From Halalkaliarchaeum desulfuricum (GTDB lineage: Archaea; Halobacteriota; Halobacteria; Halobacteriales; Haloferacaceae), in the NCBI RefSeq assembly GCF_002952775.1, contig NZ_CP025066.1:1178001-1242000 (forward strand): DNA of 64,000 bases, read 5' to 3'. This document shows, piece by piece, positions 31,932-41,129 of the stretch (position 1 is the stretch's first letter; each line of letters opens with the position of its first letter). A program made the position numbers and the translations under genes. The notes below the pieces were generated by a model, which worked only from the letters and a program-made list of their open reading frames with translations, searched no databases and had not been told where the DNA came from.

Positions 31932-34025
31932 TCACATATCGCCGAATGCGCTACCGAGACGCTCCCGGAACGCGTCGAACGTCTCGAGACGGTCGTGTAT
32001 CTCCGCGATATCCTCCTGCAGCGATTCGACGCTTTCTGCGAGTTCCTCGTCCGCGTCGCCGATCTGCGCGTCGATCTCTGCGAGATCCGCTCGGATCGAA
32101 TCCGCGCGTTCCTCGAGCGCGTCCAGGTCATCCATCCGCGATTCGATCGATTCGAGACTTTCGTCGACCTCCCGCTTGGACGTAAACAGATCGTCGACGT
32201 GTTCCCGGAGCGACGCCACGTCCGCCGAGAGTGGCTCGATCGACTCCTTGGCCTCCTCGGTGTCGCTCGCGACCGCGGTGAGTTCTGTCTCGATATCATC
32301 CACCGTGGATTCGAGTTCCTCGACTGTCGTGGACACCTCTCCGATCTGCGAGTCGAGTTCGTCGACCGTTTCCTCGACGGAGTCGATCGACGTCTCCATC
32401 GTTTCCGTGGACTCCTCGAGCGCGTCAGTGCGCTCCTCGTTGGAGGCGACCCGCTGATCGACGTCGTCGATCCGGCCGGTCAGATCGTCGGTAGCCTCCT
32501 CTACGTCGACGACCCGATCCGCGAGTTCGACGGTGGTGTCGTCGAGATCCGCCGTGATGTCGTCGAGGTCGGCGGCCTTCGCCTCCACAGCCTCGGTCCG
32601 TTCTGCGATTTCGCCGGTCCAGTCGGCGATCTCTCCGGTTTCGGTTTCGAGTTCCGAGGTGTCCTTCCGGAGTTCGTGGCGCTCCCGTGCGCCCACCTCG
32701 ACGTCGCCTTCGAGCCGCCGTACGTCCGATTCGATCTCGGAGACAGTGTCGGTGACGCCGTCGACCTCCGCCTGGAGCTCGGCGAGCAGTTGCTCTGCGG
32801 TCCCGTTCTCGTCGATGAACTCCTCGAGTGCGTCCGTGTAGGCGTCGAGGTCGGCCACTCGCGACTGGAGGCGGCTCAATCGCACGTCGACGCTGTTTGG
32901 AACGCCGACGTCGAGCTCCTCCCGGAGCAGTTCGAGGTCGGCGTCGGACACCTCGTCTTCGCGGATCTCGCGTGCCAGTGCGGCGGCGATCCCCTCCGGT
33001 GCGAACTCGGCTGACTCGATATCCTGTTCCGCCTGGTCGGTGGCGGGTTCCTCCTCGATATCGTCGGCCTCGTGTGGGGTGATCGCCGATGTCTTGTCTT
33101 CCGGGACAGTATCCGGCTCAGGGCTCGTCCCCTCTTCCGGCTCCTCGTCCAACTCCAGTTCCGGTTCCTCTTCCGGCTCCTCGTCAAACTCCAGTTCCGG
33201 TTCCTCTTCCGGCTCCTCGTCCAACTCCAGTTCCGGTTCCTCTTCCGGCTCCTCGTCAAACTCCAGTTCCGGTTCCTCTTCCGGCTCCTCGTCCAACTCC
33301 AGTTCCGGTTCCTCTTCCGGTCCGTCTGACGAGACGGGATCGTCCAATTCGAGGGGTTCTTCCTCGTCATCTTCGCCGTCTTCGACGTCAGCGGCTTCAT
33401 CCACTTCAGCAGGCTCGTCCGACTCGCCGAGTACGATTGGCTCCTCCGAAGAATCGTCGCCCTCGTCTACAGGTTCGGACTCTTCAGTGTCAGTCGGGGA
33501 ATCGACACCTTCGGGTTCTGCCAGCGGATCCGGCTCGCCTTCGTCCGTTTCGTCGTCCTCCTTGTCGAGTCCGGGAAGCGTCGATCGCTCCCCCGCGAGC
33601 ACTTCCCGGATCGCCTGACTGTTGTCCGAGCCGAGCACGTCCTCGATCGATTCCGGTTCCGGATCGCCCTCCGTTACCTCCTCGACCTGCGGTTCAGTTC
33701 GGAACGCATCCAGAGCCGACGGGTCGTCGGTCCGCACGCCGTACACCGTCGTGACGCTTTCTCCAGGCTCCAGCGTGGTTCGAAACTCTACTCTGTTGTC
33801 GCGGTAAGCGGTCCAGTTTTCGCTGCCGTAATCGGGGTGGAACCCGATCCGATCCATCGGGAACGACTCCGGGACCTGATCGACCAGACGGACGGTGACC
33901 GGCTGGTCGCTGGTCGAATGGACCAGAAACGAAACCGCCGGCACCGGGAATTCGTCAGTGCTGAAGGTCTTTCTCACCTTCAACTCGCCGCTCGAAGTGG
34001 TAATGGCGCCGTCGCTGGGACTCAT
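31932..34025 (-). CDS. Large acidic coiled-coil protein of unknown function
   Basis: A 697-residue protein in three parts. Residues 1-110 are a strand-rich domain (ELKVRKTFSTDEFPVPAV, GESVTTVYGVRT), possibly an immunoglobulin-like fold. Residues about 115-335 are disordered and very acidic, with five copies of a 12-residue unit alternating ELELDEE and ELEFDEE. Residues about 350-697 form a long coiled coil (heptads of Val/Ile/Leu with Glu/Asp/Thr) reminiscent of tropomyosin-like or SMC-hinge helices, but without ATPase motifs. It may be a structural or scaffold protein. No signal peptide or membrane segment is evident. Confidence 0.7.
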   Translation of the reverse strand: MSPSDGAITTSSGELKVRKTFSTDEFPVPAVSFLVHSTSDQPVTVRLVDQVPESFPMDRIGFHPDYGSENWTAYRDNRVEFRTTLEPGESVTTVYGVRTDDPSALDAFRTEPQVEEVTEGDPEPESIEDVLGSDNSQAIREVLAGERSTLPGLDKEDDETDEGEPDPLAEPEGVDSPTDTEESEPVDEGDDSSEEPIVLGESDEPAEVDEAADVEDGEDDEEEPLELDDPVSSDGPEEEPELELDEEPEEEPELEFDEEPEEEPELELDEEPEEEPELEFDEEPEEEPELELDEEPEEGTSPEPDTVPEDKTSAITPHEADDIEEEPATDQAEQDIESAEFAPEGIAAALAREIREDEVSDADLELLREELDVGVPNSVDVRLSRLQSRVADLDAYTDALEEFIDENGTAEQLLAELQAEVDGVTDTVSEIESDVRRLEGDVEVGARERHELRKDTSELETETGEIADWTGEIAERTEAVEAKAADLDDITADLDDTTVELADRVVDVEEATDDLTGRIDDVDQRVASNEERTDALEESTETMETSIDSVEETVDELDSQIGEVSTTVEELESTVDDIETELTAVASDTEEAKESIEPLSADVASLREHVDDLFTSKREVDESLESIESRMDDLDALEERADSIRADLAEIDAQIGDADEELAESVESLQEDIAEIHDRLETFDAFRERLGSAFGDM
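33132..33320. repeat. 36-bp in-frame tandem repeat, 5 copies
   Basis: Five near-exact 36-bp units (33132, 33168, 33204, 33240, 33276) and a remnant encode a 12-residue acidic unit. One codon alternates Leu/Phe, giving a 72-bp higher-order period. Confidence 0.9.
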
Positions 34026-34106
34026 GAATAGCCGTTCAGCAGACGGGCTTGTAAATGGTATGGGCCGATTGTCGCAGTTGATACTGGGAACTCGAATCGT
34101 GGAAGA

Positions 34107-34553
34107 TCAGGTCGTCAAAACCGTAACGGGGCCGTCGAACTCGAGAATGATCTGCTGGGTGTCGTCACCGAACAGCGCCTTTCCAGTCGGGGAACGCGTC
34201 CGGCCGCTGACGAACACGTGATCACAGCCCTCGTTTTCGGCGTGGTCGAGCACCGTTTCCACGGGGTCACCCAGTGCCCCGACGGCGTCGTACTCGACGT
34301 CGATGTCGGAAAGAGTCTCCCGGGCGATGTCCTCCGCGTAGTTTGCCGCACCCTGTTCGGCCTGATAAACGCCGTACTCTCCGCCGTAACTGGTGATCGA
34401 CTGTAGCTCCCGATACGTGTCGTTGTACTTCTCCTCCGTCGTGACGTGCAACAGCGTGAGCCGTGCGTCGACACCTGCAGCAAGCGTTCCTGCCTCACGA
34501 ACCAGCTCTTTCGAGCCCTCCGTCGACGAAACGACTGCGAGCGCGTGGCGCAT
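34107..34553 (-). CDS. Universal stress protein (UspA) family
   Basis: A 148-residue UspA-fold protein with an opening ALAVVSSTEGSKELVREA and the nucleotide-loop signature G-x2-G-x9-G-S/T-like segment GRTRSPTGKALFGDDTQ, near residue 115. Such proteins bind ATP or AMP and respond to stress. The small gap before the coiled-coil gene and the facing gene leaves it as a single-gene unit. Confidence 0.88.
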   Translation of the reverse strand: MRHALAVVSSTEGSKELVREAGTLAAGVDARLTLLHVTTEEKYNDTYRELQSITSYGGEYGVYQAEQGAANYAEDIARETLSDIDVEYDAVGALGDPVETVLDHAENEGCDHVFVSGRTRSPTGKALFGDDTQQIILEFDGPVTVLTT

Positions 34554-34619
34554 ACTCGAAGCTCATCGGGGAAATGACATAAACGCACGGGTGGACTTTC
34601 GAGGAAGGCAAGCTCGGAT

Positions 34620-35453
34620 TCAGAGATCGATCCGGTCGCCGATCTCGACGATCTCCAGCTGTCGGGGGTACTCGAAGCTTCTGACGTGTTCGTGGAGCGC
34701 GGTCGGGTCCGCGGTGAGCCCCTTCCACATGTCCCAGTGGGACGGAACCAGTCGATCGAACTGGAGGTCGCTCGCCGCCTCGACGATCTCGTTTTCGTCG
34801 CTGTACCACTTCGTCCGGACTGGCTCGCGGGTCTCCTTGTCCGGGATAGTGCCGACGCTTCCGAACGCCAGGATTCCGAGGTCGAAATCGTAGCGACTAC
34901 CGAGTTCCGCGAAGTTGTCCGACGGTTTGGTGTCGCCGCCGTGGAAAACAGTTCCTGCCTCGTGTTCGATGACGTAGCCGACCGGGTGGGTCGCGTCCGG
35001 ATCGAACACCTCGACGACGCCAATCTCGAACTCGCCGATCTCGATGGTATCACCCTCGGAGACTTCCGCGAACTGTTCCTCCTCGACGTTCCATCGGTCC
35101 GTCCAGGATTCCTCGTCCCGGGCAACGGCGAGCGAGTCGTCGGGCGCGTAATACGTCGCCCCGGTGTTCGCCAGGATCGGCGCCTGCGAGGGGCCGTGGA
35201 CGTGGTCGGTGTGTTCGTGGGTGGCGAGCACCGCGTCGGCGACGTCGATGTCGGCCGGATCGAACGGCACCGGTATCATCCGAACGGTTCGCGGCGGATC
35301 CCCGAGACCGACGTACGGGTCGATCCAGATCGTCGTTCCCTCACGCCCCTTGAGAACGAAACCGTTACAGCCGAGATACCACACGGCGACGGTTTCGGGC
35401 TCGGCCCCGACGATCGCGTCCGGCAGCCACGTTCCCCAGTCTGATTCGCTCAT
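34620..35453 (-). CDS. Metallo-beta-lactamase-fold hydrolase (UlaG-like)
   Basis: A 277-residue metallo-hydrolase. The metal motif is THEHTDHVHG (HxHxDH) near residue 80, preceded by a WYLGCNGFVLKG strand that matches UlaG-type enzymes; GGDTKPSDNF near 180 and PSHWDMWKG near 245 supply further ligands. The ATG at 35453 is taken because it opens the conserved domain. The substrate is unknown. It lies just downstream of the SAM hydrolase on the same strand (25-nt gap). Confidence 0.88.
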   Translation of the reverse strand: MSESDWGTWLPDAIVGAEPETVAVWYLGCNGFVLKGREGTTIWIDPYVGLGDPPRTVRMIPVPFDPADIDVADAVLATHEHTDHVHGPSQAPILANTGATYYAPDDSLAVARDEESWTDRWNVEEEQFAEVSEGDTIEIGEFEIGVVEVFDPDATHPVGYVIEHEAGTVFHGGDTKPSDNFAELGSRYDFDLGILAFGSVGTIPDKETREPVRTKWYSDENEIVEAASDLQFDRLVPSHWDMWKGLTADPTALHEHVRSFEYPRQLEIVEIGDRIDL

Positions 35454-35478
35454 ACGCACTAGTCCGGCTGCTCGACTC

Positions 35479-36375
35479 CTAACCGTTGCGGAGTTCTTCC
35501 AACCCGTCCCCGGAACCGTCGTCCGTCGGGGGGAACACGATCTCGACTCGATCGCCCGGCCCGAGGTCGAACGCCTCGTCCCCTCTGCCTTCGCGGACGT
35601 CACACTCGAGATAGCCGTGGCTTCCAACCGTAAGGAGACAGCTCCCCGGATCGACGTCCGCGAACGTGTCCACGATCGGCACCGACATCCCGTTCACGAC
35701 GGCCCGGTCACGGCCCTCGGCGGCGGTCCCTGGAACGTTGGTGATGGCGTTGCCGAATCCGTCGACCACGAGGACCTCGCCAGCGATCCCGTCGGCGGTT
35801 TCCGCCGTCCAGTCGGCCGTTTTTGGGCCGTCGATCGGTTCCGGTTCGGGAAATCGGAGATCGACGAACGACTCGGCGGGTTCCACACCGTCGATCTCTT
35901 CGATCGTCGAGATCCCTGTTTCGTGGACTTCCGCGGCAAGCGGCGCGAAGACGTCCCGTCCGTGAAACGTCGACGAGGCCGGACTCTCGGGACGATAGAC
36001 GAACACCTCGAAACCGGCGTCTCTGCAGTCGGCTTCCGAACTGGCTCCGCCGGATCCACGGTCGGCGGAGTCTTCGTCTGCGAGCGCTCGAGCGGGCGGA
36101 ACGAGCGATCCATTGTCCGGCCCCACGAGCGCGTGGCCGCCCACCCGGATGACGATCGCGTCCCTTTCGGTCCCGACTCCGGGATCGATCACCGCACAAT
36201 GGACTACGGGCGGAAACTCCGGGAGAACGAACCGGAGCCAGAAGCCTGCCGCCCGGACGTCCTGACGCGGAAGATCGTGGGCTACGTCGACGATTCGAGC
36301 GTCCGTCCGCCGGAAGATCACCCCCTTCATCGCGGCAGGGTACGGCGATCCGAAGTCCGAACTGAGCGTGATCAT
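35479..36375 (-). CDS. SAM hydroxide adenosyltransferase (SAM hydrolase, DUF62)
   Basis: A 298-residue enzyme of the fluorinase/chlorinase-like DUF62 family that cleaves S-adenosylmethionine to adenosine and methionine. It starts ITLSSDFGSPYPAAMKGV and has VDVAHDLP, VHCAVIDPGVGTERDAI, VGPDNGSLVPPA and a Ser/Asn-rich C-terminal barrel domain (VDGFGNAITN near residue 200). It overlaps the preceding nadM gene by 4 nt (ATGA). The halophilic insertion near residue 110 is longer than in bacterial homologues. Confidence 0.93.
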   Translation of the reverse strand: MITLSSDFGSPYPAAMKGVIFRRTDARIVDVAHDLPRQDVRAAGFWLRFVLPEFPPVVHCAVIDPGVGTERDAIVIRVGGHALVGPDNGSLVPPARALADEDSADRGSGGASSEADCRDAGFEVFVYRPESPASSTFHGRDVFAPLAAEVHETGISTIEEIDGVEPAESFVDLRFPEPEPIDGPKTADWTAETADGIAGEVLVVDGFGNAITNVPGTAAEGRDRAVVNGMSVPIVDTFADVDPGSCLLTVGSHGYLECDVREGRGDEAFDLGPGDRVEIVFPPTDDGSGDGLEELRNG

Positions 36376-36995
36376 TCCGCGTCCGGCTCCGTATTGGTGC
36401 TCGCTTCGACGCCGGAGTCACGATCGTGTTCCGACTCCGATTCACCGAACGGGTCGATGTCGGAGCCGTCGGCGCCGTACTCGTCGTCGGTCGAGTCCGT
36501 CTCGCTGACGCGCTGGAGTCGCTCTACGCCGTCGACCTCCTCGATCACCTCGACGACGGGGGCCGGAACGAGGTGTTTCCAGGGTTCGCCGTGGATCATC
36601 CGCTGACGGAGTTCGGAACCCTCCAGGACGTCCCGGTTGAACATCGGCGACTGCCGCACCTCGACGCCTGCCTCCTCGAACAGCTGAATGACCAGAGGGT
36701 TGTTCGAGTAGGCCACCTCGAACGCCGGCGACATCGACTGGACGTGGCTCACCCACACGGAGTTGCGATCGAGGTCCTCGATCGGAACGACGTACGTGGT
36801 GAGATCGTACGGCTGCACTGCCTTGGTGAGCATCATCACGCGTTCCCCCGCAGTAAAGGGGTTCTTCTCGGTGTGGGAGTCCCCCGCCGACCCGATTCCG
36901 AGGACGAGTTCGTCGACCTCCTCGGCGATCTCCTCGACCATGTACTGGTGGCCGTTGTGGTACGGCTGGAACCGGCCGATGTAGAACCCCCGCAT
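36372..36995 (-). CDS. nadM: Nicotinamide-nucleotide adenylyltransferase (archaeal NadM)
   Basis: A 207-residue enzyme forming NAD+ from NMN and ATP. The cytidylyltransferase-type motif GRFQPYHNGHQ sits at residues 7-17, and SVWVSHVQSM and a KNPFTAGERVMML segment follow. The C-terminal 50 residues are a disordered acidic tail. The ATG at 36995 lies about 25 nt after a minus-strand TATA box. It heads a two-gene unit with the SAM hydrolase. Confidence 0.96.
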   Translation of the reverse strand: MRGFYIGRFQPYHNGHQYMVEEIAEEVDELVLGIGSAGDSHTEKNPFTAGERVMMLTKAVQPYDLTTYVVPIEDLDRNSVWVSHVQSMSPAFEVAYSNNPLVIQLFEEAGVEVRQSPMFNRDVLEGSELRQRMIHGEPWKHLVPAPVVEVIEEVDGVERLQRVSETDSTDDEYGADGSDIDPFGESESEHDRDSGVEASTNTEPDAE

Positions 36996-37013
36996 ATCCC
37001 GTTCTTTCTCGAG

Positions 37014-37026
37014 AATATTTATAAAG
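37014..37026 (-). promoter_or_regulatory. TATA box of nadM
   Basis: Minus strand CCTTTATAAATAT, centred about 25 nt before the nadM ATG. On the plus strand, AAGTATATCA near 37116-37125 is a possible lonB promoter about 43 nt before the lonB ATG. Confidence 0.6.
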
Positions 37027-37163
37027 GCCGCGGGTCGGACCCGACGACAGAATAGCGAGGATACACGGCCTATATCTGGTGATTAGCTCGGTGGGGGCGG
37101 ATCGTCGAGGGGGAGAAAGTATATCAATCGCGGGGACTACCTTTCTGGTAACCAATCGGTTCT

Positions 37164-39422
37164 ATGAGTAACGACGACAACAACGGTTCCCGTGATCGGC
37201 GACGTTCCGACGGGGAAGACGACGCCGAGGACGCCTCGCCCGACCGCGAGGAACGGACGATGCCCGAGGGGTCGCAAGACGGAGAGGAGCCCGACGGGAA
37301 CGAACAGACCGACGACGACGATCCGTGGCGATCCCCCGGATCGACGATCGAAGAAACGCTCGCCGGAAACGGCGAATCACCGGGAGAGACGTTCGATGAA
37401 GACATCGACGAGCAGCCGGCGGGCGGCGACGAGCAACTGTCCGACACCCACGGGGAAAACGAGGAGCCGACGATCGACGACCTCGGTAGCGACGTCGAGA
37501 TCGACGCCGAGATCGAAGACGATCCCGACCCGGAAGACCTGCTCGGCGGGCTGAAAATCGACTCGACCGAGGAGATCAACATTCCCGAACGGCTGGTCGA
37601 CCAGGTGATCGGTCAGGAACACGCCCGGGACGTCATCATCAAAGCCGCCAAACAGCGGCGGCACGTGATGATGATCGGCGCCCCGGGGACGGGGAAGTCG
37701 ATGCTCGCGAAGGCGATGTCCGAGCTTCTCCCGAAAGAGGAGCTTCAGGACGTTCTCGTCTACCACAACCCGGACGACGGCAACAAGCCGAAGGTCCGGA
37801 CCGTCCCGGCGGGGAAGGGCGAACAGATCGTCCAGGCCCACAAGGAGGAGGCCCGAAAGCGCAACCAGATGCGATCGTTCCTGATGTGGATCATCATCAT
37901 CGTGGTACTCGGGTATGCGCTCATTATCGCCGGTCAGATCCTGCTCGGTATCCTTGCAGCCGGCATTATCTACATCGCGTTCAAATACGCCTCCCGTGGT
38001 TCGGACGCGATGGTGCCGAACCTACTGGTGAACAACGCCGACACCAAGACGGCGCCGTTCCGTGACGCGACGGGTGCCCACGCCGGGGCGCTCCTGGGCG
38101 ACGTTCGCCACGACCCGTTCCAGTCCGGCGGGATGGAGACCCCGAGCCACGACCGCGTGGAGGCCGGGGCCATCCACAAGGCGAACAAGGGCGTGTTGTT
38201 CGTCGACGAGATCAACACGCTCGACATCCGCAGCCAGCAGCACCTGATGACCGCGATCCAGGAAGGCGAGTTCGGCATCACCGGTCAGTCCGAGCGCTCC
38301 TCGGGTGCGATGGTCCAGACGGAGCCGGTGCCGACCGACTTCATCATGATCGCGGCGGGGAACCTCGACGCGATGGAGAACATGCACCCCGCGCTGCGGA
38401 ACCGCATCAAGGGATACGGGTACGAGGTGTACATGGAGGAAACCATCGAAGATACCCCCGAGATGCGGCGCAAGTACGCCCGGTTCGTCGCCCAAGAGAT
38501 CACCAAGGACGGAAGGCTCCCCGAGTTCACCGACGACGCCATCCGGGAGATCATCCTCGAGTCGAAACGGCGGGCCGGGCGGAAGAACCATCTGTCGCTT
38601 CACTTCCGTACGCTCGGTGGACTGGTCCGCGTCGCCGGCGACATCGCCCGCGGCGAGGACGCCGAGATGACCACGCGTCAGCACGTCCTCGCCGCGAAGG
38701 ACCGCTCGCGGTCCATCGAACAGCAGTTGGCCGACGATTACATCGAACGCCGGAAGGACTACGAGATTCAGGTCGCGGAAGGCTACGTGGTCGGCCGCGT
38801 CAACGGGCTCGCTGTGATGGGCGAAGACTCGGGGATCATGCTGCCTGTCATGGCCGAAGTCGCCCCCTCACAAGGTCCCGGCGACGTGATCGCCACCGGG
38901 CAACTCAAGGAGATGGCCCAGGAGTCGGTGTCGAACGTCTCGGCGATCATCAAGAAGTTCTCCGACGTGAACATCTCCGAGAAGGACATCCACATCCAGT
39001 TCATCCAGGCGGGCCAACAGGGCGTCGACGGCGACTCGGCGTCGATTACTGTCGCGGCTGCCGTCATCTCGGCGCTGGAGGAGGTCGGCGTCGACCAGAG
39101 CCTCGCGATGACCGGATCGCTGTCGGTCCGCGGTGACGTGCTCCCCGTCGGCGGCGTGACCCACAAGATCGAGGCGGCCGCGAAGTCCGGCTGTGACCGC
39201 GTTATCATCCCCGAATCGAACAAACAGGACGTGATGATCGAAGACGAGTACGAGGAGATGATCGAGATCATCCCGGTTTCGCACATCAGCGAGGTGCTCG
39301 ACGTCGCCCTCGAGGGCGAGCCGGAGAAGGACTCTCTGGTCGATCGACTCAAGAACATCACCGGATCTGCGCTGAACGAGGGGGCCAGCGTGGCCGGACC
39401 GTCGAGTCCGAGCCCGCAGTAG
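37164..39422 (+). CDS. lonB: ATP-dependent membrane protease LonB
   Basis: A 752-residue archaeal Lon. After an acidic N-terminus of about 130 residues comes the AAA+ domain with Walker A GAPGTGKS near residue 175. Two transmembrane helices (WIIIIVVLGYALIIAG and ILLGILAAGIIYIAF near 240-275) are inserted in the AAA+ domain, as in archaeal LonB. Walker B (GVLFVDEIN) follows near 350. The proteolytic dyad is Ser625 in GDSAS and Lys668 in GGVTHK. LonB degrades proteins at the membrane and controls carotenoid synthesis in Haloferax. Confidence 0.97.
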   Translation: MSNDDNNGSRDRRRSDGEDDAEDASPDREERTMPEGSQDGEEPDGNEQTDDDDPWRSPGSTIEETLAGNGESPGETFDEDIDEQPAGGDEQLSDTHGENEEPTIDDLGSDVEIDAEIEDDPDPEDLLGGLKIDSTEEINIPERLVDQVIGQEHARDVIIKAAKQRRHVMMIGAPGTGKSMLAKAMSELLPKEELQDVLVYHNPDDGNKPKVRTVPAGKGEQIVQAHKEEARKRNQMRSFLMWIIIIVVLGYALIIAGQILLGILAAGIIYIAFKYASRGSDAMVPNLLVNNADTKTAPFRDATGAHAGALLGDVRHDPFQSGGMETPSHDRVEAGAIHKANKGVLFVDEINTLDIRSQQHLMTAIQEGEFGITGQSERSSGAMVQTEPVPTDFIMIAAGNLDAMENMHPALRNRIKGYGYEVYMEETIEDTPEMRRKYARFVAQEITKDGRLPEFTDDAIREIILESKRRAGRKNHLSLHFRTLGGLVRVAGDIARGEDAEMTTRQHVLAAKDRSRSIEQQLADDYIERRKDYEIQVAEGYVVGRVNGLAVMGEDSGIMLPVMAEVAPSQGPGDVIATGQLKEMAQESVSNVSAIIKKFSDVNISEKDIHIQFIQAGQQGVDGDSASITVAAAVISALEEVGVDQSLAMTGSLSVRGDVLPVGGVTHKIEAAAKSGCDRVIIPESNKQDVMIEDEYEEMIEIIPVSHISEVLDVALEGEPEKDSLVDRLKNITGSALNEGASVAGPSSPSPQ

Positions 39423-39479
39423 CATCGTCACGACGGGTCGACCGCGACCTCCCGCAGATTTTCAACCACCACCACACGA

Positions 39480-40382
39480 ATGCCGGACTGGACGACGTTT
39501 ACGGCGTTTGCAGCCGTGACGGCTGTGCTCGTGTTGGTTCTGGCTCGCGCCTCGCAGTCGATGCTGGTTCGGACAGAAGAGTCGGACCGTTCGAACGGAC
39601 TCGACGATCGTGAATTCGACGAGAGAGAAGTCGACGAGAGAGAAGTCGACGAGAGAGAAGTCGACGAGAGAGAAATAGACGATCACGAGCAACCTGAAGG
39701 TGACGGGGGGACAGTCGCTTCCGGCGGCAGATCAGTACCCTCCACTGGGCCGGAGCTTACGACGACCGCGCTACTCGCCAACGTCGCCGTCTCTCAGGGT
39801 GCGTTTCTCCTCTTGATCGCTCTTGCAGCCTGGCTGCTCGGAATTCCGGCGTGGGCGTTCGGCGTCAGCGAAGCGACGGTCGGCGTCGATTTCGTCGCTT
39901 TGGGCGTCGTCGCCGGCGTCGTCCTGTACGTCGGAAACGAGGCGGCAGCGGCAATCGGCAAGCGACACGGGTTCACGGGCTCTGAAGAGCTCCGTCGCCG
40001 CCTGGCACCCGACACCGTCTCGGGATGGGTGGCGTTGCTCTTCGTCGTGCTTCCGCTGATCGCCGTCTTCGAGGAGTTGCTCTTTCGAGGGGCCCTGATC
40101 GGCGTCGCCGCCGCGGGGTTCGACGTCTCCCCGTGGCTGCTCGCGGTCGTCTCTTCGATCGCCTTCGGCTTCGGTCACGGCGCACAGGGGCGGCTGGGGA
40201 TCGTGGTGACCGGAGTGCTCGGATTCCTCCTCGCGGTCCTGTTCATCGTGTCCGGGAGTTTGCTTCTCGTGATCGTGGCCCACTACGTAATCAACGCTCT
40301 CGAGTTCCTGGTCCACGAGGCGCTCGGCTGGGAACCGTTCGGCGGCGAACCGCGATCGGGCACACGATCGAAGGCGAACTAG
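39480..40382 (+). CDS. CPBP-family intramembrane metalloprotease
   Basis: A 300-residue protein with one N-terminal hydrophobic segment, a charged repeat region (residues about 45-75, DEREV units), then a CPBP/Abi (CAAX-protease-like) core with about six hydrophobic segments. The conserved site is EELLFRGAL near residue 200, followed by FGFGHGAQG near 235 and ALE/YVINALEF near 280. These glutamates and histidines are the expected metal site. Its stop overlaps that of the convergent gene by two bases. Confidence 0.85.
   Translation: MPDWTTFTAFAAVTAVLVLVLARASQSMLVRTEESDRSNGLDDREFDEREVDEREVDEREVDEREIDDHEQPEGDGGTVASGGRSVPSTGPELTTTALLANVAVSQGAFLLLIALAAWLLGIPAWAFGVSEATVGVDFVALGVVAGVVLYVGNEAAAAIGKRHGFTGSEELRRRLAPDTVSGWVALLFVVLPLIAVFEELLFRGALIGVAAAGFDVSPWLLAVVSSIAFGFGHGAQGRLGIVVTGVLGFLLAVLFIVSGSLLLVIVAHYVINALEFLVHEALGWEPFGGEPRSGTRSKAN
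39616..39675. repeat. 15-bp in-frame tandem repeat (DEREV), 4 copies
   Basis: Four copies of a 15-bp unit (39616, 39631, 39646, 39661) encode a five-residue charged unit in the CPBP protein linker; the last copy differs by one base. Confidence 0.9.
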
Positions 40383-41065
40383 ACGACGTCGCCGCGAACG
40401 CTGGATCCCGACTGTTCGCGCCGACGCTCGCGGATCGTTCGTGCCGCCGCATCGGCGACCTCGGGGTCGGCACCGATCATCCCCAGGGCGTCCGACAGCG
40501 TGGGCATCGCGAACGACCCCTCGCGCAGGCGCTCCAGCGCTTCCTCGTCCCGGCGGCCGTCGAGCCACAGACAGACGCCCCGGGGATCGAGCAGCTCGCC
40601 GTACGCCTCGCGGGAGAGCGCCCCCTTCAGTCGCTGCGTGACGTTCGCGTCGAAACTGGCGTTGCACACCTCGAAGTGTACTGGGGACTCCCCCGTCGTT
40701 CGTTCGTCCGTCGACGGGGTTCTCCGCGACGTCGCGTCCAGGAGGTGTGCCGCCAGGCAACGCTCCGGTGCAGCGTATCCGTTTTCGTTCGTCGCGACGT
40801 ACTCGGGATGTTCGCGAGCCCACTCCGTCCTGACTGTACGTCCGACACCTTTCACGCCGTGTGCGTTCTCGAACTCGGCGGCCGCCTCGTCGTCACCCCG
40901 CATGAGGATGTCCTTGGTGAGATACACGTCGAGCCGATCGATCGGGTCCAATCCGATCGCGAGGTCGCCGTACACCCACACCTCGCGGACGGGAACCGGC
41001 ATCACCTCGTCGTCGAGAACGTCGAGCATCGATTCGATCCACTCGAAGGCGGCGTCGCGTTCCAT
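40379..41065 (-). CDS. Conserved haloarchaeal protein (DUF7095-like)
   Basis: A 228-residue soluble protein recalled as the DUF7095 family: PVPVREVWVYGDLAIGLDPIDRLDVYLTKDILMRG near the start, then HFEVCNASFDANVTQRLKG and DPRGVCLWLDG. Function unknown; the family is near-universal in haloarchaea. Two start codons are possible (41077 and 41065); the second opens MERDAAFEWIESM. It is convergent with the CPBP gene. Confidence 0.8.
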   Translation of the reverse strand: MERDAAFEWIESMLDVLDDEVMPVPVREVWVYGDLAIGLDPIDRLDVYLTKDILMRGDDEAAAEFENAHGVKGVGRTVRTEWAREHPEYVATNENGYAAPERCLAAHLLDATSRRTPSTDERTTGESPVHFEVCNASFDANVTQRLKGALSREAYGELLDPRGVCLWLDGRRDEEALERLREGSFAMPTLSDALGMIGADPEVADAAARTIRERRREQSGSSVRGDVV

Positions 41066-41129
41066 CGGCTGAACCACGGGCTACAGCAGGAAAACAGTTT
41101 CCGAGGCCCGGGGTACCAGGCAGGTTCCA

